The notes beneath the pieces were generated by a model. That model made no database searches. It worked only from the letters and a program-made list of their open reading frames with translations, and was not told where the DNA came from. This document shows, piece by piece, positions 58,801 to 64,000 of a stretch of DNA of 64,000 nt (positions are counted from its first letter, which is position 1; every line of letters starts with the position of its first letter). The translations under genes and the position numbers were made by a program. Location of the stretch: NCBI GenBank assembly GCA_963662175.1, contig OY759219.1:48352675-48416674 (forward strand). Direction: 5' to 3'. The stretch is from Aradus depressus. Taxonomy: Eukaryota; Arthropoda; Insecta; Hemiptera; Aradidae.

Positions 58801-61800
58801 CCAGTTAAAAAGCCTTGGCCGGGTTTCGCGATCTTGAGCTCAGTAAGCAAACAAAAAGTCTTTAGGAACTTGAAAGATGGACTTTGTGTTATGAAGAGTT
58901 GTTTTGAACTTGGTTAGCAAGAAACGAAATAACTTGAAATAATATCTCATCTTTATTTGCTTGTTTAAAGGAAGATCTTATAAAAAGAAAATTCGATTTG
59001 TAGTTCAATTCATGGGTTAGCTGCTACACAACATTCCTTTTATGTCAACGTTGTATAAATTAGCACTCATGCAGGAAGCCGTGCAGTTTTCCTGAGGTTT
59101 CTGTTTAGAAGTCGTTAAACTGTAGGTGGCAATAGAATACTGACCAGCTTTCCTGCGGAAGGTACAGAAGGTAGCGAAGTTGAAGACGCCATTGGCCAGG
59201 ATGAGAGGCTCGGTCTGGGACGAGGTTGGCATGAGCAGTTCTAGCAGCTCCACCTCGCTCAGCCCGAACTCTGTCGCTGTGAGTAGCGCTCCCACTCGAC
59301 TAACAGCCGCTCGCCCCATCTCTGACTCCAGTCGCTCCAGTGCCTCCTCCGTTCTCTTCTCCAGCTCCACTGCAACACACACTCATACAACTCCACTCAA
59401 ATTTGTCTATTTCATGTCAATATCAAGATAAATAAAATTTTGGATTCAGGTACATTGAGTATTCTTATAAACTATTCGAATTTTTATCCGTTTCAGGTTA
59501 AACAAAATCCATAAAAGAGGTTTACCTTTCATGTCCAATCTGAAGATTTCTAATGAATTCGTATTATTTAATTGCAGCTCTTCTTCCATTTTAAAACTAT
59601 ATTTTCACATAGACGTTTCGGGCTGAAGTGCAAACATCTCAACCAACATTGATCCTTTGATCCTTTTACAGTCTTCAATAACTATAATAATTTATTACAA
59701 TTATGTTAACCAACCAATGTTTTGGTCCATTATTGATTATTTAATTTTTTATTATGCTATTGATTAAGTTATCCAAGTCTCTTCCACATGTTTCACTACT
59801 TTTGAACGAGACCTAAGAATCAATATTAAACGTTCTTACAACCTAGAATTAGTCTTCCATATTTTCTCCACGGTCGTGACTGAGGAGGACATTAAAAAAA
59901 ATCCTCAGTTTGAGAAAAGTACAGATGGATAGCTACAGAAGGACTGGTTACTGGAGTGGTTGGTAGAGACATTGATAATGTGGATGGATGTACTGATGGA
60001 TGTAGGCTCCACCAAATGTCCACACAACTAATCCGGACCCACCCAAACAGACATTGTTGTTCAACATACCCCCGCCCCCCCGTCAGATGTCTCCCCTCTT
60101 GTTGACACCATGTTACACGGTTTTTACCTCTCAAAGTCCGCCGTTGGGCTTCCTACTTCCTACCCGCCATCTTCAGTAAAGTAGACAACTCTATCTTTGT
60201 GCTACCTGTCCACTCTCATATTATTTTTGTATTATCATTACATGGAAGTGAATGTATGTACGTATGTAAATATGTTAATACTGCTTTGATATCAATTTAT
60301 AATTCACTAATGTTAAATGTACATGCATTGTAAGCTACAAATTTACGATAAAGAAAAATCAGGTAATAAACTCAAAAATCCAACATGACGGAGCTGAGAG
60401 AAAAAATACTTAACTTCAAATAAATAACAAGATGAACATCCAGAAGAACCTGTTTTTGAGTTAACTGGATGCAGAAAGTTGGATACAAAAGTATAGAAGA
60501 GACATTTTTTTTATTGACCTTATGAAGGATGCATATTAGCCATGATTCTGTAATAGTGTTGTTTAGGTATTTACAACATTCATCCCGGCCAACAACAGAA
60601 TTTTTCCTTTGTATCTGTTCACTTCAAACAAAAACAAGTGAAAAATTATACATAATATTATTTTTTTATTTTTCTAATATGAACGGGTAACCAACCTTGG
60701 AGAGAAGAGAGGTGGATGAGGCAGTCCGGAGAACGGAAACGGTCCTTCTGAAGAGGAGTGAGCTTGAGGGTATCTGGGGGAAGGAGGGTCGTGGTGAGGA
60801 TGTGGACGTTCCTGGGGAGAGATATCGGGAGCCAGGAGAGACCGGCCACAATGTCAGAGTCCAAAGGGTTGAGTCGATGGAGGTCATCGATGAGGATGAC
60901 GAGGGTCCGCTCTTCGGCAGGTGGATCCTCCTCGAACCGCCTCACCAGGGTCTGGAACCAGTTGTTGACGTAGAGAGGGTCGAAGGAGGCGTCCTTGGGG
61001 ATGCAGTGTGCCGAGGGCTGCAAGAGAAGACAGAGCTGTTCGCAGATGATGCGGACCAGCTCAAGGTTGTAGGAGGCCCTGCACCAAACCAACATCAGAC
61101 TAAACACTCTCGCCTAAACATTATTTCAAAAGGTTTTCGCTTTCTCTGAATCTGGAATTCAAAAATGGTGGAATACATCCGATATTGCTCTTTTTTCATA
61201 CATAATGATACAAAATGGCCACTAAACCTGAAGATTTAATAGAATAATAAATAACAAAAAATAAGAATTAAAATTTTTTTTTTTTTTTCTTCAAACGGCA
61301 AAATACTTGTTGGAGAACTGCCTCTCCACTTTCATAGTTTCCTTCTGGTTATTTGAACTAGGCTGAAGAAATATTTTTTTTCTACAATATTATTTCACTG
61401 AGGGCGCCGATAGCTCAGTGGTATGCGTGCTTGCTTACTCAGCTCAACATTGAGGGTTCAAAACCTTAGTTTATTTTATCTGGGAGGTAAAAAAAACTTA
61501 AGCTCCCCGTCCTTCGGATGGAACGTTAAGCAATGGTCCCGAGCCTATACAATGTCAGGTACCTACTCGTTAAAGACCCCTATCCTAGGTGAATAAAAAT
61601 TTAGAGTAGGCAAAATTTATGACTCCCATAGTAGAGTCGGGCTCATGTCCACCAGAATGACGAAAGAGCGCAACAAAAACCACACATTGCTAAAAATAAT
61701 GTTTAAAATCGGTAAAACAGTAAAAAAAGAAACGTTGAAAAATGACAATAATCGATGAACAATTTTAAAACAATTTTACAGGAGGCCAAATGAGTCCATG

Positions 61801-63847
61801 GGGTTGGTCTGGAGTGATTCTTTTCAATCCTCCTGTATAACTCGTGTCAATAAATAAACAAATGTATTTTTTGAGTATTGTCTATTCCACACATATCGCT
61901 CCGTTGATAGAAAAGTGACACAAGTCAAAAATGACATTACAAACATTTTTTTAGATAATTGATCATGATGAACCCAAGAAGCCAATATTTTTATGTGGAA
62001 AAACAACACAACTGTAATTTTACAGTTTTTTCACCAGAGAGCAGAAGTGTCGCTTTACTATTTACCGAGATCACAATCCTATTTTATAGAAAAACGTCAG
62101 TTGTGAGTTAATATGATTTTTGATTTGTGTCCCTTTTCTATCAACGGAACGATATATTAGGTACCTGTTTTGGTGTTTCATCCTCGGCAGGTTTAGCTGT
62201 AAACAAACCCTTCTTAAGAGGGTTGGTGTATAAGAATGGTTCGCACCAAACGTACTGCGTAACTAAACCTGACCATCGTGTAACCCCGAAAACCGCATTC
62301 TTTGTAAGTGTACATTTTTTGTTGAATATATACAACATTTAAAAAATAAGTTTCTTTTATTCATTTATTATATTATTCAAAATATTTTCGCGTTCCTTAA
62401 CTTCGAAAATGTTAATGTCGTGTCGATACGTTTCATTACAATGACAGTTATAAGAAATTTTGAATTGAGCCTTCTCTTCTGATACCTTCCTTCTCTATAA
62501 CCGATTTGACTGAAAATCAATAGGTGTCTTCCTTATGGAGGGATATACCTTGTTTACTTGGATGCTCGCATTTGCAAATGAAGCAAACTCAACATAACAT
62601 AACAAAATTGAATGTTTTTAGCGAAGCTATGCAAGGAGAAAAAACAAAATGGAATTATAATATTGGTTTCAATATTTTCTATACTTTTAAAAGTCCAATT
62701 TAAATTCTGTGAACATGGAGAAGATCATAAAATTCTGCACCGGAATCAGGTCTTGTATTTATTTAGTTATTAGTGTAAAGATAATTGAAATGTGTGCATC
62801 ACATCCATTCCCCAGCATCACTGTAACATGGATGTTACACATTGAAAGGTCTGCATCACAGCCACTCCCCAGCATCACTGTAACATGGATGTTACACATT
62901 GAAATGTGTGCATCACATCCACTCCCCAGCATCACTGTAACATGGATGTTACACATTGAAATTTCTGCATCACAGCCACTCCCCAGCATCACTGTAACAT
63001 GGATGTTACACATTGAAATGTGTGCATCACATCCACTCCCCAGCATCACTGTAACATGGATGTTACACATTGAAATTTCTGCATCACAGCCACTCCCCAG
63101 CATCACTGTAACATGGATGTTACACATTGAAATGTCTGCATCACAGCCACTCCCCAGCATCACTGTAACGTGGATGTTACACATTGGAAAAACGGAAACA
63201 TATTTTGGGGGTGAGCCTGGAGAAGCGGAGGACTCCGATCATCCTTGTTATAAACCAGGTCTCGCATCCTCCGCTCTGCCGTCGTTATCAGGCATCACAC
63301 CTGCCCCAGCTTCTCCGGTGAGGCTACATTAGACAAAAGGACAGTAAAAGTGGGCCCACCTGGGGGTGAGCCCGGAGAACCGGAGGACTCCGATCATCCT
63401 TGTTATAAACCAAGCCTCGCATCCTCCGTACCAGGTCACAGGGGTTGGCGGGGCTGTACCGTCGTTATCAGGCATCACACCTGCCCCAGCTTCACCGGTG
63501 GGGCTACATTAGACAAAAGGACAGTAAAAGTGGGCCCACCTGGGGGTGAGCCCGGAGAACCGGAGGACCCGGAGCACCTTCTTCCCGAACCAGGCCTCGC
63601 ATTCCCCGTAGATGTGAGTGAGGAGAGATGTCTTGCCGGAGCCGTGGGGGCCCACCAGGATGATGGGGGGGTGGCGGGGTTCTGCCGACGTCATGAGGTC
63701 CCGGACCTGCTCCAGGACTCGCTCCAGGCCCTCCTCCTTCCCATTGTCCTCAGCCAGAGACCTCGAGCAGTTCGCCAAATGCACCAGCGCTTCCTTGAAC
63801 ACCTCCTGTAACAAAAACTCTTCTTTAGCCACCCTCTCAAGAGAACA
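28767..63847 (-). CDS. NACHT and WD-repeat protein (NWD1/NWD2-like), 21 exons, 5'-incomplete
   Basis: Twenty-one exons join in frame to ~1334 residues. Order: P-loop NTPase (Walker A GPHGSGKT at about 66-73, Walker B TLVILIDDLHRL at about 161-172), helical/winged-helix part with SEVELLELLMPTS (about 231-305), linker helices (306-530), WD40 repeats (about 531-1140), then a tail rich in Lys/Arg/Ser. The family is cytosolic STAND ATPases thought to act as oligomerising switches or scaffolds, with the WD propellers as sensors. No partner can be inferred. The 5' end lies past the right edge. About 60 residues usual between the NACHT domain and the EALERLE helix have no exon here. Splice phases agree at every junction. 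Introns carry five tandem arrays, a palindrome and SINEs. Confidence 0.9.
28908..29262. repeat. 22-bp tandem repeat, about 16 copies
   Basis: Unit TGTACATCATTTAGTATAG plus TAG. Variants carry CATATAG. It begins about 20 bases upstream of the exon U acceptor, so it lies where the branch point would be. Confidence 0.95.
29398..37480. repeat. 137-bp satellite, about 59 copies, in the last NWD intron
   Basis: Unit spacing is 137 bp (for example 29398 to 29535), with GTGTGAGGGGAGTGGAGTTG and GGTGCGCGCCTCGCTGCTGA in each copy. Variant sites: CCC(G/T)GTG, GAC(A/C)GAAC, CAAT(G/T)AAAT, GGA(G/C)TTGAG. It is GC-richer than the flanks. Since 137 is not a multiple of three, no long frame results. Confidence 0.97.
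37481..38637. other. Intronic AT-rich DNA, no gene seen
   Basis: T-rich tract at 37855-37880. An ACCAACCAAT block occurs near 38050, as at LINE 3' ends, but no coding part is present. Confidence 0.35.
38638..38742 (-). CDS. NWD exon T
   Basis: 35 codons, GLGPEQAALAQSQHFDQLEA then RSPPRSRRLFQ, between CAG acceptor and GTAACT donor, phase 0 on both sides. Gln/Ala-rich helix followed by an Arg/Ser/Pro stretch. Following intron is 9.75 kb. Confidence 0.85.
38743..40130. other. NWD intron S-T, dispersed repeats only
   Basis: An AAT microsatellite lies at 38998-39016. A CT-rich block at 39180-39390 is followed by GTGTGTGTGT. About 39990-40120 contains GGACCATGGTTTATAGAAC, shared in diverged form with about 41570-41600. 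Confidence 0.45.
40131..40345 (-). CDS. NWD exon S, basic tail with RRRFSVSAS
   Basis: DLRPNAPKRPMRRLLKKEVS, TYTWQKRYGHLTSSIMKAAV, then RRRFSVSASMEEI. Arg-rich followed by Ser fits a basophilic kinase site pattern (inference). Ends in phase 0 at GTAGGA. Confidence 0.88.
40873..41112. repeat. 23-bp tandem repeat, about 10 copies
   Basis: Unit GTTTCTTGTGGAACAGACAA plus TAT, nearly perfect. It lies in the intron between exons R and S. It is open in all frames on both strands, only because the unit lacks stops. Confidence 0.95.
41748..41972 (-). CDS. NWD exon R, last WD blade
   Basis: GSEDKRLMVWDVQKGVPLSS, then a divergent segment LDLVMSTDATRIGVHLLESK and FVKIPAYVAPAKEVE. The later half no longer fits WD spacing and probably closes the propeller. 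Confidence 0.9.
42426..42606 (-). mobile_element. Foldback with hammerhead-ribozyme-like loop
   Basis: Inverted arms (ACTTATTTTTGTAATATTGT and onward at 42437; reverse complement at about 42548-42606) flank a unique centre. On the - strand the centre reads CTGACGA, TGG-TATAAA-GCC, GAAA, CCGGTA. This order (CUGANGA, stem II, GAAA, short palindromic stem III, UH) is that of hammerhead motifs described in Penelope-like elements. Confidence 0.5.
43056..43254 (-). CDS. NWD exon Q, WD repeats
   Basis: VGHSDQVTCVAVAITNKSIV, VSGSRDANLIVWDMETGDDI, GHLGYVTCVRV. This is the most canonical WD repeat of the protein. Confidence 0.93.
43255..44140. other. NWD intron P-Q, no feature recognised
   Basis: AT-rich intronic sequence without coding or repeat signal that I can name. 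Confidence 0.4.
44141..44309 (-). CDS. NWD exon P, WD repeats
   Basis: It completes Ser in GDGDN-SVRIW, then HSQEITCFVFTTDSQHLITG, SRDMSLKVWQAAGGKLAQ. Ends in phase 0 at GTAACA. Confidence 0.92.
45150..45343 (-). CDS. NWD exon O, WD repeats
   Basis: GHQATVTGVAALSDSRRVVS, ADRQGVLTVWLADNATLL, MRFIVTGDGDN. I chose the acceptor at TGATAG so that the blade starts with GH; a second AG nine bases later is in frame. Ends in phase 2. Confidence 0.9.
45805..45995 (-). CDS. NWD exon N, WD repeats
   Basis: GSMDCLVNVWQLNTHELHST, GHTGTVTCVAISPNGIFAIS, GSEDKTAKIW: two canonical WD repeats. The GIFAISGS stretch is echoed ten times in the minisatellite at 46264-46895, 270 bases upstream on the transcript. 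Confidence 0.92.
46264..46895. repeat. 63-bp minisatellite, 10 copies, resembling exon N
   Basis: Unit begins CTGAGCCGGATATGGCGAAG and continues ATACCGATATATATATC. The first part matches exon N (GAGCCGGAGATGGCGAAGAT at about 45869) with one change. On the - strand each unit reads GIFAISGSG inside a 21-residue frame, open across the array. It lies in the intron just upstream (transcript sense) of exon N. A palindromic GATATATATATC core sits in each unit. Confidence 0.93.
46927..47454. repeat. Near-perfect 528-bp palindrome (250-bp arms, 28-bp loop)
   Basis: The left arm from TAGGAATAGATAATTAAAAT to AATATAAAATAAAAAG (47176) is matched by its reverse complement from 47205 to 47454. I found no mismatch by eye. 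The loop is 47177-47204. Each arm contains ACTAGTTTCGCCGTG / TTAAGGCATTATCAAG, which is similar in layout to the hammerhead-like motif at 42.5 kb. Intronic, between exons M and N. Confidence 0.93.
47455..48145. other. NWD intron M-N remainder
   Basis: AT-rich. No gene or named repeat recognised. Confidence 0.4.
48146..48313 (-). CDS. NWD exon M, WD repeats
   Basis: GNRVTLWSFRKEDGVGVEET, then HTAPITCLDISRDGITSVTG. The acceptor is GTGAAG, a weak polypyrimidine context, but the frame and the WD spacing support it. Confidence 0.87.
48556..48733 (-). CDS. NWD exon L, WD repeats
   Basis: VVSICLAGDNQRAVAGGADG, RVYVFDMHSGCLVRTI, VIGVKVTQHDDFLITA. Phase 0 in, phase 1 out. Confidence 0.9.
48870..48970 (-). 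pseudogene. Decayed intronic duplicate of exon K
   Basis: On the + strand, GGGTGTGTGCAGGTCAGTTG, GTTGTCCTCGTAGGCCA and GGGGAGGCCGCCTGGGTCG echo exon K text at about 49040-49135 in the same order, with indels. Same orientation. The frame is lost, so it is a dead exon copy. Confidence 0.7.
48993..49195 (-). CDS. NWD exon K, WD repeats
   Basis: GSADKSVCVWELETYTLLNT, ASPVTMLSISEDSVFLLVAC, YLHTLATGTEIHCLRGHKAK. Ends in phase 0 at GTAATC. A decayed duplicate of its middle lies just downstream in the intron. Confidence 0.92.
49196..49749. other. NWD intron J-K, nothing recognised
   Basis: No coding signal that fits the gene frame. GCGCGCGCC-type CpG island-like patch near 49385 only. Confidence 0.35.
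49750..49934 (-). CDS. NWD exon J, WD repeats
   Basis: EHIAPVLCVTPALNNSLIVS, GGEDSRIIVSSLKTGEVVV, GPVTALHTTQEDILISG. Blades with degenerate WD ends. Confidence 0.9.
49935..51393. other. NWD intron I-J with an unexplained open stretch
   Basis: A + strand frame at 51109-51375 (KTSLKQPAITPDTL, IEDLSRGSLSGGVDAIPKLE) reads like disordered protein and is GC-richer than its surroundings. It has no partner exons that I can find, and exon I joins exon J in frame without it. Confidence 0.3.
51394..51523 (-). CDS. NWD exon I, WD repeat
   Basis: GHSGAVLCLAV ... LLTGSEDTSIILWDLNTSSY: a full WD40 signature with GH start and WD end. It ends in phase 2 at GTAAGT, and a Tyr codon is completed by exon J. Confidence 0.92.
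51524..53691. other. NWD intron H-I, no gene recognised
   Basis: Broken open frames at about 51890-52180 on the + strand (LKRAEPDIVIEEFL, then stops) look like transposon debris. A 23-C run is at 53360-53382. No other feature named. Confidence 0.4.
53360..53382. repeat. Poly-C tract (23 C)
   Basis: Uninterrupted run of 23 C in an intron. The true length is uncertain because homopolymers are often mis-sized. Confidence 0.9.
53692..53823 (-). CDS. NWD exon H, start of WD propeller
   Basis: GVVCPGGVRLMSQTPDAQHV, VVVPTSGDPQLWHVMSNALI, HTFK with a split Gly. This is a weak WD-like blade (PQLWHV in place of VxxWD). Confidence 0.87.
54037..54164. repeat. Short inverted repeat, MITE-like
   Basis: TGTCCTCATTCAGGGATCTC at the left and ATATCCCTGAATGAGGACA at the right, about 85 bp apart. 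No internal coding sequence. Confidence 0.55.
54823..55107 (-). mobile_element. SINE, inverted, head truncated
   Basis: It runs from TATGACTCATGCCCGGGC on the left to GGTCGGGTTTCGAAACCCAC (B-box part of the tRNA head) on the right. The A-box half is missing. It ends about 20 bases before exon G. Confidence 0.85.
55129..55254 (-). CDS. NWD exon G, linker before WD repeats
   Basis: DTSGELMSRMITSAMAWCDG, FTDPLLVPLNSWLLPPL, ending QIK plus one base. The tryptophan/proline-rich stretch precedes the first beta-propeller in NWD relatives. Confidence 0.87.
55255..56631. other. NWD intron F-G, no feature recognised
   Basis: Small open frames (55370-55690 -, 56343-56552 -) have no family resemblance and cannot be joined to the NWD frame. 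Confidence 0.35.
56632..56865 (-). CDS. NWD exon F, helical linker
   Basis: GDSDRLKELTFCNFDFLLAA, LEHLRCYLLDRDIELVYYTV, LTRDTLQLGAQVIEWLRP: the 'NFDFLLA...A...L' segment of NWD proteins. Splice phases 1 and 1 join the neighbours. Confidence 0.9.
57270..57392 (-). CDS. NWD exon E, acidic linker
   Basis: VSKKEEEEEKQTPFQSNLHT then YSLRHVEESWIHLLKA. The glutamate run comes from a CTC/CCT repeat. RHVEESWIHLLKA is the start of a helical (TPR-like) region. Phases 1 and 1. Confidence 0.85.
57689..57880 (-). CDS. NWD exon D
   Basis: AHLTVEKFMSGRMLFCWKHE, IARERYLPSEEATKALHAEI, ANLFFSEFNNEDD: the conserved 'lxWxH...AxxRYL...H-x-x-x-AxxF' helix of NWD-type proteins. Phase 1 at both ends. Confidence 0.88.
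57881..59144. other. NWD intron C-D, holds a SINE
   Basis: Apart from the SINE at 58583-58852, only AT-rich intronic sequence is seen. A + frame at 58229-58450 is unrelated to known families. Confidence 0.4.
58583..58852 (-). mobile_element. SINE, inverted, with internal deletions
   Basis: TGTGATTCATGTCCGGGCAT to GCCGGGTTTCGCGATCTTGA matches the family body and the tRNA B-box region. The far 5' head beyond GAGCTCAGTAAGCAA is missing, and the body has small deletions. Confidence 0.8.
59145..59369 (-). CDS. NWD exon C: winged-helix segment
   Basis: Phases 1 to 1. VELEKRTEEALERLE leads into VGALLTATEFGLSEVELLEL, the motif 'T-x-x-x-GL-x-E-x-ELLELL' typical after the NACHT core, then FATFCTFRRKA. 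The text expected between exon B and this exon in relatives is missing. Confidence 0.88.
59370..60695. other. NWD intron B-C, expected exon not found
   Basis: I searched the - strand for a phase 1-1 exon of about 180-210 bases that would supply the missing helical part and found none. The - frame at 59892-60134 does not resemble it. Confidence 0.4.
60696..61078 (-). CDS. NWD exon B: NACHT Walker B
   Basis: It completes the split Arg codon and reads ASYNLELVRIICEQL, WFQTLVRRFE, TLVILIDDLHRLNPLDSDIV, then ISLPRNVHILTTTL. The hydrophobic strand followed by DD is the Walker B of STAND NTPases. It ends LSSLQ plus one base before GTTGGT. Confidence 0.9.
61400..61671 (+). mobile_element. tRNA-derived SINE, 3' truncated
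   Basis: Head GAGGGCGCCGATAGCTCAGT carries a near-consensus A box (TAGCTCAGTGG). B-box region GGGTTCAAAACC. The body stops at CGAAAGAGCGC, short of the family's usual end. Confidence 0.85.
61891..62158. repeat. Inverted repeat with ~45-bp arms
   Basis: ATCGCTCCGTTGATAGAAAA on the left and TTTTCTATCAACGGAACGAT on the right, with matching ACACAAGTCAAAAAT flanks. The adjoining TATTGTCTATTCCA phrase is also next to the foldback at 42.4-42.6 kb. Confidence 0.7.
62790..63188. repeat. 57-bp tandem repeat, 7 copies
   Basis: Unit CCCCAGCATCACTGTAACAT plus GGATGTTACACATTG and a GCATCACA part. Copies alternate between ATGTGTGCATCACATCC and ATTTCTGCATCACAGCC types, giving a 114-bp dimer pattern. Open on both strands as a length effect. 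Confidence 0.93.
63200..63540 (-). repeat. Tandem copies of the exon A 3' end and its splice donor
   Basis: GGGGGTGAGCCCGGAGAACC followed by GGAGGA recurs at 63361 and, diverged, at 63206, besides the true exon end at 63541. Spacing is 181 and about 155 bp. Each copy also carries a CGTCGTTATCAGGCATCACA / CCTGCCCCAGCTTC block or the exon text. The middle copy retains the CAG-GTGGGC donor. Confidence 0.88.
63540..63847 (-). CDS. NWD exon A: Walker A (P-loop)
   Basis: It follows acceptor ATTGCAG (63849-63848) and opens CSLERVAKEEF. A second possible acceptor (TTACAG) lies in frame 42 bases later at 63806. PPIILVGPHGSGKTSLL is the P-loop. The exon ends RFSGLTPR in phase 2 before GTGGGC. Its last ~60 bases plus donor are also present twice more downstream in the intron. 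Confidence 0.88.
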
Positions 63848-64000
63848 CTGCAATGGCGGGGCATATACACATGAGACCTTGTTATAGGCTCTTCTAGTGT
63901 TTCCTACAATCATGGAATTCGTCTTTGATCACTGTTTTTCATTGGTATGCGCTTAATGACCTCATGAAGCTCATTGTTAGGAAAACTCACTTAACCGACT

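Noticed and set aside
59892..60134. Candidate for the missing NWD exon
   Set aside because: Its composition and text do not resemble the expected helical segment, and the flanking splice sites do not give phase 1-1.
61400..61475. Functional tRNA gene, from good A and B boxes
   Set aside because: The acceptor and anticodon stems do not pair properly, and the sequence continues into the SINE body shared by other copies.
62163..62210. Third hammerhead-like core near CCTGCCGAGGATGAAACACC (- strand)
   Set aside because: CUGCCGA departs from CUGANGA at a required base and stem II is only two to three pairs, so I consider it chance.

Overview
This window is an animal nuclear genome segment, most likely from an insect, and a hemipteran such as a planthopper would fit. 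That is inferred from AT-rich sequence, small exons with GT-AG introns, dense Penelope, Tc1, Harbinger, piggyBac-like, hAT-like and tRNA-SINE debris, and very long minisatellites. A 200-base run of N at 25069-25268 marks an assembly gap. No prokaryotic operons, rRNA genes or CRISPR arrays are visible.

Two host genes can be reconstructed with consistent splice phases. (1) On the + strand, the 3' part of an aldo-keto reductase gene occupies 1436-13680 in four exons. Its last intron (7.6 kb) holds nested transposons. (2) On the - strand, 21 exons from 63847 down to 28767 encode about 1334 residues of a NACHT and WD-repeat protein (NWD1/NWD2-like STAND NTPase). The order is a P-loop NTPase, a helical linker, about a dozen WD-repeat units and a short basic/serine-rich tail. 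The 5' end lies beyond the right edge. One part of the NACHT/winged-helix region found in relatives has no exon here.

Layout: 1-1050, foldback of hAT-like transposase remnants; 1197-1410, 63-bp minisatellite; 1436-13680, AKR exons with a SINE, a Harbinger relic, and a Penelope-like element split by two ~825-bp direct repeats that flank a broken Tc1 element; 13837-14956, DNA transposon with terminal and subterminal repeats; 16449-16691, piggyBac-like cysteine-rich remnant; 16791-25068, 114-bp satellite (~72 copies); 26610-27045, non-LTR reverse transcriptase relic; 28767-63847, NWD gene. Its introns contain a 22-bp array, a 137-bp array (~59 copies), a 23-bp array, a hammerhead-like foldback, a 63-bp array that resembles its neighbouring exon, a 528-bp near-perfect palindrome, SINE copies, a 57-bp array, and a triplication of one exon's end with its splice donor.

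The most interesting pattern is repeated capture of exon fragments into introns: AKR exon at 1672-1712, NWD exon-N-like core amplified tenfold, NWD exon K decayed copy, and NWD exon-A end with donor triplicated. Two further loci worth checking are the palindrome at 46927-47454 and the hammerhead-like motif at 42486-42513. Exon boundaries were derived by hand from reading frames and splice signals, not from transcripts.
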